Source of the DNA: Sideroxydans sp.
GTDB lineage: Bacteria; Pseudomonadota; Gammaproteobacteria; Burkholderiales; Gallionellaceae
DNA length: 8,438 bases
Reading direction: 5' to 3'
Assembly: GCA_030823965.1 (NCBI GenBank)
Contig: JAVBYP010000133.1
Coordinates: forward strand, 1 to 8,438
Shown here: positions 1-5,500 of the stretch, one piece after another
Position numbering within the stretch: the stretch's first letter is position 1
Layout of the letters: each line of letters starts with the position of its first letter
Position numbers and translations under genes: made by a program
The notes under the pieces: generated by a model
Database searches by the model: none
Told to the model about the DNA's origin: nothing
The model's input: the letters and a program-made list of their open reading frames with translations, nothing else

Positions 1-1133
1 GTGAAGGCTTACGTTCTCCGGCCGACCTATATCTGGAAGGTTCCGATCAACATCGCGGCTGGTTCCAATCATCCTTGCTGACGGGCTGCGCCATCAATGA
101 TCGCGCACCGTACAATGCTTTGCTCACGCACGGTTTTGTGGTGGATGGACACGGGCACAAGATGTCCAAATCCAAGGGCAATGTGGTCGCGCCGCAAAAG
201 ATCTTCGACACCATGGGCGCGGACATCCTGCGTCTGTGGACAGCGTCGACAGATTACTCTGGCGAATTGACCATCTCTGATGAGATCCTCAAGCGCGTGG
301 TGGAAAGCTATCGCCGCATCCGCAACACATTGCGCTTCCTGTTGGCGAACATCGCTGACTTCGATGCCAAGCGTGATGCGTTGCCCGTAGCGGAATGGTT
401 GGAGATCGACCGTTATGCCTTGTCACTTTCACAGAAGTTGCAAGACGAGATGTGTGCTGACTACGAGCGTTATGAGTTCCACTTCGCCGTGCAGAAGTTG
501 CTGGCGTTCTGCTCAGAAGATCTGGGTAGCTTCTATCTGGACATCTTGAAAGACCGTCTCTACACCGCTGGCGAGAAATCCAAAGCACGCCGTTCTGCAC
601 AGAACGCGCTGTATCACATCACCCAGTCACTCTCACGTTTGATCGCGCCGATCTTGAGCTTCACCGGTGAAGAAGTGTGGGCGACATTGACGGGCAAGGA
701 CGATGTGAGTGTGTTCGAACAACTTTGGTATGAGTTGCCAGATTCAGGGCTGGATGGGGCAACGGTCGATGCATGGTGGGATATACGCGCCGTGCGCGAG
801 CAAGTGAACAAGAGATTGGAAGAACAACGTACGGCAGGTTCAATAGGTTCTGCCCTGCAAGCGGAGGTGGATGTGTATGCCTCCAAGGCGACTTTCGAAC
901 TGCTGTCACGATTGGGTGACGACCTGCGTCTGGTATTCATCACCTCGCGTGCGAACGTGCATCTGCGTGAAGGTGCTGGTCTGACCATCGAGGTTACTCC
1001 GAGCAAGCATGCCAAATGCGACCGTTGCTGGCACTACCGTGCCGACGTGGGGGTGAACGTGGAACATCCCACTTTGTGCGGACGTTGCGTGAGCAACTTG
1101 TTCGGAGCAGGAGAGACTCGTCGTCATGCTTAA
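1..1133 (+). CDS. ileS: Isoleucyl-tRNA synthetase, C-terminal part (5' truncated by window edge)
   Basis: Cytoplasmic class I aminoacyl-tRNA synthetase that charges tRNA-Ile with isoleucine. The open frame runs to the left edge (first whole codon at 3), so about 376 residues of a protein that is usually about 930-940 residues are present; the missing N-terminal part carries the HIGH motif and editing domain. Visible here are the active-site stretch [13 protein letters not shown] (36-74), the KMSKS ATP-binding loop (159-173), the ADILRLW-STDY core typical of IleS, the alpha-helical anticodon-binding region, and a C-terminal zinc finger CxxC...CxxC (1017-1088) as in the long, zinc-containing bacterial IleS type. 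The TTG at 75 is not a real start, since the conserved reading continues upstream of it. The stop overlaps the lspA start by 8 bp, so this is the upstream gene of an ileS-lspA-ispH operon whose promoter lies outside the window. Identification is secure. Confidence 0.97.
   Translation, partial: EGLRSPADLYLEGSDQHRGWFQSSLLTGCAINDRAPYNALLTHGFVVDGHGHKMSKSKGNVVAPQKIFDTMGADILRLWTASTDYSGELTISDEILKRVVESYRRIRNTLRFLLANIADFDAKRDALPVAEWLEIDRYALSLSQKLQDEMCADYERYEFHFAVQKLLAFCSEDLGSFYLDILKDRLYTAGEKSKARRSAQNALYHITQSLSRLIAPILSFTGEEVWATLTGKDDVSVFEQLWYELPDSGLDGATVDAWWDIRAVREQVNKRLEEQRTAGSIGSALQAEVDVYASKATFELLSRLGDDLRLVFITSRANVHLREGAGLTIEVTPSKHAKCDRCWHYRADVGVNVEHPTLCGRCVSNLFGAGETRRHA
1109..1113 (+). promoter_or_regulatory. 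Ribosome binding site of lspA
   Basis: AGGAG lies 12 nt before the ATG at 1126, inside the last ileS codons. The spacing is rather long, which fits reinitiation by ribosomes finishing ileS just 8 bp inside lspA rather than strong independent initiation. Confidence 0.5.
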
Positions 1134-1602
1134 GCGTTGGTTGGGCATATCGCTCATCGTCATCGTGCTCGACCAGTTGAGCAAGATGGCCATCAGCAGC
1201 CATTTTGTCTATGGTGAGAGTATGCCCGTCACGGGATTCTTCAATCTCGTCTTGGCACACAACACCGGTGCGGCATTCAGCTTTTTGAGTGACGCGGGCG
1301 GTATCCAACGTTGGATATTCACCGCCATCGCCATCATCGCTTCGGTGTGGATCGTGTGGCTGTTGCGCAAACATCAAAACGAGAAGCTGTTCAGTTTCTC
1401 ACTGGCGTTCATCCTCGGTGGGGCGATTGGTAACCTCATCGATCGCATCGCTTATGGGTATGTGGTGGACTTCCTTGATTTCTATTGGGGCAGTTACCAC
1501 TTCGCCGCATTCAATGTGGCGGACTCCGCTATCACCTGTGGTGCCGCATTGTTGATCCTGGATAGCTTCATAGGGAAAAAAGATGGAACTGTTACTCGCT
1601 AA
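1126..1602 (+). CDS. lspA: Lipoprotein signal peptidase (signal peptidase II)
   Basis: Inner-membrane aspartyl protease that removes the signal peptide of diacylglyceryl-modified prolipoproteins, after Lgt and before Lnt. The 158-residue length is normal for the family. Four hydrophobic segments can be seen at about residues 5-22, 35-55, 62-80 and 90-105, plus a C-terminal one at about 130-148. Family motifs are present in order: LDQLSK with D16, the NTGAAFSFL block (46-54), GNLIDR (102-107), VVDF with catalytic D115, and FNVADS with catalytic D133. The start ATG overlaps the ileS stop (8 bp) and gives the usual short N-terminus. The 3' end overlaps ispH by 20 bp. It is likely cotranscribed with ileS; no separate promoter is evident. 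The catalytic Asp assignment rests on the known P. aeruginosa LspA dyad. Confidence 0.97.
   Translation: MLKRWLGISLIVIVLDQLSKMAISSHFVYGESMPVTGFFNLVLAHNTGAAFSFLSDAGGIQRWIFTAIAIIASVWIVWLLRKHQNEKLFSFSLAFILGGAIGNLIDRIAYGYVVDFLDFYWGSYHFAAFNVADSAITCGAALLILDSFIGKKDGTVTR
1572..1576 (+). promoter_or_regulatory. Ribosome binding site of ispH
   Basis: AGGGA stands 6 nt upstream of the ATG at 1583, within the lspA coding end. It supports this start, which also gives the canonical IspH N-terminus with its first cluster cysteine at residue 12. Confidence 0.55.
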
Positions 1603-2515
1603 CCCACGCGGATTCTGTGCAGGTGTCGATCGCGCGATCGAGATCGTCGAGCGTGCTTTGGCGTTGCATGGCGCTCCTATCTATGTGCGTCATGAGGTGG
1701 TGCACAACAAATTCGTGGTCGAGGGCTTGAAGGCGAAGGGCGCGATCTTCATCGAAGAGTTGAAAGACGTGCCACCCGGCAGCATCCTCATCTACAGCGC
1801 ACATGGCGTACCGCAATCGGTGCGTCGTGAAGCCGAGTCGCGCAACCTCACCGTGTTCGATGCGACCTGTCCGTTGGTGACCAAAGTGCATATCGAAGTC
1901 TCCCGCCTGCGCGAAAAGGGGCAAGAGATCGTCATGATCGGTCACAGAGGACATCCCGAGGTGGAAGGTACGATGGGGCAGAGCGAGAGTGGGATGTATC
2001 TGGTCGAATCACCCGCTGACGTGCAGAAGCTGGTCGTAAAGGATGAGAAAAACCTCGCGTACGTGACGCAGACAACCTTGTCCGTGGATGATGCCAGCAT
2101 CGTTATCGCTGCATTGAAGACACGCTTCCCATTCATCACAGGACCAAAGAAGGACGACATATGCTACGCGACACAAAATCGCCAAGATGCGGTGAAGGTG
2201 TTGTCGCAGCAGTGTGATCTGGTCATCGTGGTAGGTTCGCCCAACAGTTCCAATTCCAACCGCCTGCGGGAGGTTGCACAGAACCTCAATGTGTCTGCCT
2301 ATTTGGTTGATAACGCCAGCGAATTGAAACCTGAATGGCTGCAAGGGAAGCGTTGTATCGGCATCAGTGCAGGCGCTTCCGCACCAGAGGTGTTAGTGCA
2401 GGAAGTCATCACAAGGCTGAACGAACTAGGGGCAAAGCGGGTGCGTGAGTTGGAGGGTATCGAAGAGAACGTGGTGTTTCCGATACCGAAGGCGCTGTGC
2501 GAGAAGACGAGTTAA
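1583..2515 (+). CDS. ispH: 4-hydroxy-3-methylbut-2-enyl diphosphate reductase (IspH/LytB)
   Basis: Last enzyme of the MEP isoprenoid pathway: a cytoplasmic [4Fe-4S] enzyme reducing HMB-PP to IPP and DMAPP. The 310 residues match the family length. The three cluster cysteines are visible: C12 in [13 protein letters not shown]96 in [11 protein letters not shown] and C194 in [11 protein letters not shown]. Substrate-contact residues also appear in the expected places: H41, H74 in SAHGVP, H124 and E126 in [10 protein letters not shown], the TQTTLSVDD stretch (162-170), GSPNSSNS (218-225) and SAGASAPE (262-269). The gene starts 20 bp inside lspA, so translation is probably coupled. It is the last gene of its operon; a bidirectional terminator follows 13 bp after the stop. 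Between lspA and ispH there is no fkpB-type peptidyl-prolyl isomerase gene, which E. coli has at this place. Confidence 0.97.
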   Translation: MELLLANPRGFCAGVDRAIEIVERALALHGAPIYVRHEVVHNKFVVEGLKAKGAIFIEELKDVPPGSILIYSAHGVPQSVRREAESRNLTVFDATCPLVTKVHIEVSRLREKGQEIVMIGHRGHPEVEGTMGQSESGMYLVESPADVQKLVVKDEKNLAYVTQTTLSVDDASIVIAALKTRFPFITGPKKDDICYATQNRQDAVKVLSQQCDLVIVVGSPNSSNSNRLREVAQNLNVSAYLVDNASELKPEWLQGKRCIGISAGASAPEVLVQEVITRLNELGAKRVRELEGIEENVVFPIPKALCEKTS

Positions 2516-2528
2516 ATGTTGGCAGCAT

Positions 2529-2564
2529 AAATACAAAAGCGGCCTATGGCCGCTTTTGTATTTT
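2529..2564. terminator. Bidirectional rho-independent terminator between convergent ispH and pilY1
   Basis: A perfect 16-bp inverted repeat (arms 2529-2544 and 2548-2563) encloses a 3-nt TAT loop. The inner stem is GC-rich (GCGGCC/GGCCGC) and the outer stem is A/T-rich, so the right arm ends in TTTTGTATTTT on the + strand and the complement of the left arm ends in a similar T-rich run on the - strand. It therefore works for ispH (stop at 2515) and for pilY1 (stop at 2579) alike. The whole intergenic region is only 63 bp and holds nothing else. Confidence 0.9.
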
Positions 2565-2578
2565 AGGGCATACCTAGA

Positions 2579-5500
2579 TTACGGAATCAGTTCGCGCCAG
2601 ATCACACGCTTGCCGGAAAAGACAGGCGCGTTGGCTGCAAATGCAACTGCATCGACAAGGGTGGGTGTTGGATTGGTAGAGGTGACCACGCCCACTTTAG
2701 GAATACCACCGATGTAAAGCACGTTCACCCCGACGATGGTCGAATCCATCTTGGTTGATACTAGGCTGGTCGAAACATCAATCGCACCTCCCGTTCTGTA
2801 GTCTAGGTAGTTCAACCAACCATTACCACCTGGGGAGCACGCAGTATTCGAGGGTACGATGGTCGGTACGATTAAAGTGCCTTGTACCAGCGTGCTGTCG
2901 ATGTTCACACGTTCTCCGGTATCGGGGAGATCGATGTACCAACCTCGATTGGTGTAGAAATTCACGCTGACGTTACCAGATGTTCGAGTGGCAGAACCAT
3001 CGGCGTTATTTGCCAGCGTCTGGTGTATCAACGAGTTGCGTGCATTGACCAAGGTACTGGTCGCATCGTCGTCCTTGATGGCGTAGATGGATTGCACCTG
3101 CGTCGTCGTAAGGTCGCTTGTCTCCAGATATTTTCCGGTGCCCACAAAGATTACGCGCTTCTCGTTGATCTGGCCCAGCACAGGAGTGGTGGTGATGGGT
3201 TGAGCAACACCCGATGGATCTTTGAGTGTGGCGAAAAGCATTACGTTGCCAGTACCAATGGTTGCTGAAGTAGTGCTGTTGATGTCGAAGCGCCAGAGAT
3301 TGCCGAGTAGATCTCCGCCGTACACATAACCAACGAGGTTGCCCAACGATTCGTTATTCCACCCAACGACATGACTGAATCCGCTGGGTGTGGTGCTGTT
3401 TCCGACATTGGTTGTAATCTTGCTGATGATGTCACCGGTACCGGCATTCAGAACATAGAGGTAACCCTTGCCTGTCCCTGGGCTGGTGTTGTTATAGCCG
3501 GAAGTGACCAGCACCACCCAAGTGCCATCCTCTTTGCGGGTGATGATGGGATGTCCGAAGCTGTAGCCCACATCGTCATCTTTAACGGAGCCGATTCCTG
3601 AAGAAGTGGTGAGTTCCCACAGCAATGCTGGCGATGCAGGATTTGTGATGTCGAGAGCATAGTAGCCGCGCCCGCCACCATTCAGACCTGCCACCAATAT
3701 GGTTTTCCAAACAGCTGTTGCACTATCCGTGCAATTGGCAACGCAGACATCAGAGGTTATTGGGCTACCATTCACATAGTTGGTGTGAAGCGTTGAATAA
3801 TTGACATCGGCCAATTTCCACAGATTTTCAATCACCATGCTTGGCACATAGGCCCAAGCCTCTTCACCGCCACAGTGCTCACCGGAAATGGCGCCAATCA
3901 CACAGGGTGTTCCGGCTCCTGAACTATCTTGACCGTAGAAGGCGTGCATCATGCCGTCATTTGTGCCCATGTATACAATTCCGTCACGGTTTGATTTGGC
4001 AGATTTGAAACTGGTGTAACCAGGATATGCGTAAGAGAACACCGGCGCCCCCATGAATGACGGCTCCGATTCCAGAGCATCACCAATCACCGCTTCGCGA
4101 TAACGGTAAAGACGATTATCGAGCACATTAGTGTTGCGGTCCTCATAGCCGTATTGACCTCGCAGATAATTGACCAAGTTGGCGCCTTCGGCAGTTGCTT
4201 GTTGTGTCGGAGTGAGTGTCGACCACTGGCTGAGAGTGCCGATATGAGCCGCAGCAAAATAGTTCTGTTGAGTTCCAGTCAAGTTTGCATAGGCAAAGTC
4301 GACAAGTGCATTGCCACTGCTATTGGCAGTCTTGATCATACGATTATCGAATACATCACCAACCACGCTGTTCATGGTGCCATTGCATGATGTTGCGACA
4401 GGTATCTTGCAATTTGTTCCATCCAGCGTTCCACCGTTACATGTGACCGAGTCGGGCGTGACGCAATAATATGACGTGGTGTTGCCGATAGTTTCCGGCA
4501 CAACCGTACTTGGAGAAGCACAGGTACCCGAAACGACGTTCTCGACGCACCAATCGGCATTTTCGTTGACTGCCCCTGTGATGGTGTTAATGCCGCGTGC
4601 TTCCAGATTGCCTTTCCATGTGACTGTGGTGTAACTGGCCACAAACGCGTAGTTGTTCCCCGCTACTGGGTTCAGTGTGCTGGTGGCGGCGGCAGCTGCA
4701 GCACCTTTGCGGGCATTGATGCCCGCCAAAGCGTTGGAAAGGCCGGTCGAAAGCGAAGCAGGGTCTGTTGCACTGAAATACGCTCCGCGACCGTTCACAG
4801 CGGCATGCCACAGGTCATCGATATTAGCGATGTAGCCGTTGCTGCTGCTATCCATGCCTGGGATGGGCCAGTTACAGGTCGTCCCGCTGGTCTGCCAAGT
4901 GCAGACGGAGGCTGAGGCGGTTGTGTCCTGTTTTACCGAAGAATAGTCACCTGTGGTATCGGTCAGATAACTGGAGGAATAATTCATCCAGCCACTTGCA
5001 CCTAAGCCGAGCGTGAAGGTGGTCATGTGTTGTTGTGTGTTTGTATCGTTACCACCGATGAACACATTGTTGGTGCAGACGTCTTCGCCCAGTGTGCCGG
5101 TACAGTTTCCGAGTGCTGTGGTACGCAGGTCGGTCTGGTAGTAATACATAGCGATGTCGGCCAGATTGTCACTGGTTCCGCCGGTGCCAGCGGCAGTGGT
5201 GCAGGTTGTTGCGGTCCAGTTATTGGCTGCGGATGCAGCTACCGCTGTGCAGGTGGCGACGGTGGTAGGACCTGAAGTCACATTGGAGCAGGCGGTCTTC
5301 ACATAGGAATTGGCGGCCGTGGCATCTTCTGTCGTACAGGTGGCAACCGGTGTGGCGGTCAATATCGTCGAAGTGCTACAACTGGTCTGTGTGTACTGGT
5401 TGGAAGCGCTCTTGGTGGCAGATGTGCAGGAGCTGACTAGGTTCGGTCCAGTGTTGATCGTTTGGCAGGTGCGTGAATATCCGGTTGAGGTGCTTGTGGT

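Noticed and set aside
75..77. TTG as possible start of ileS
   Set aside because: The conserved IleS sequence ([16 protein letters not shown]) continues in frame upstream to the window edge, so the gene is only truncated by the window.
994..1377. Minus-strand open frame across the ileS-lspA junction
   Set aside because: It is antisense to two well-supported genes and its translation has no recognisable motif.
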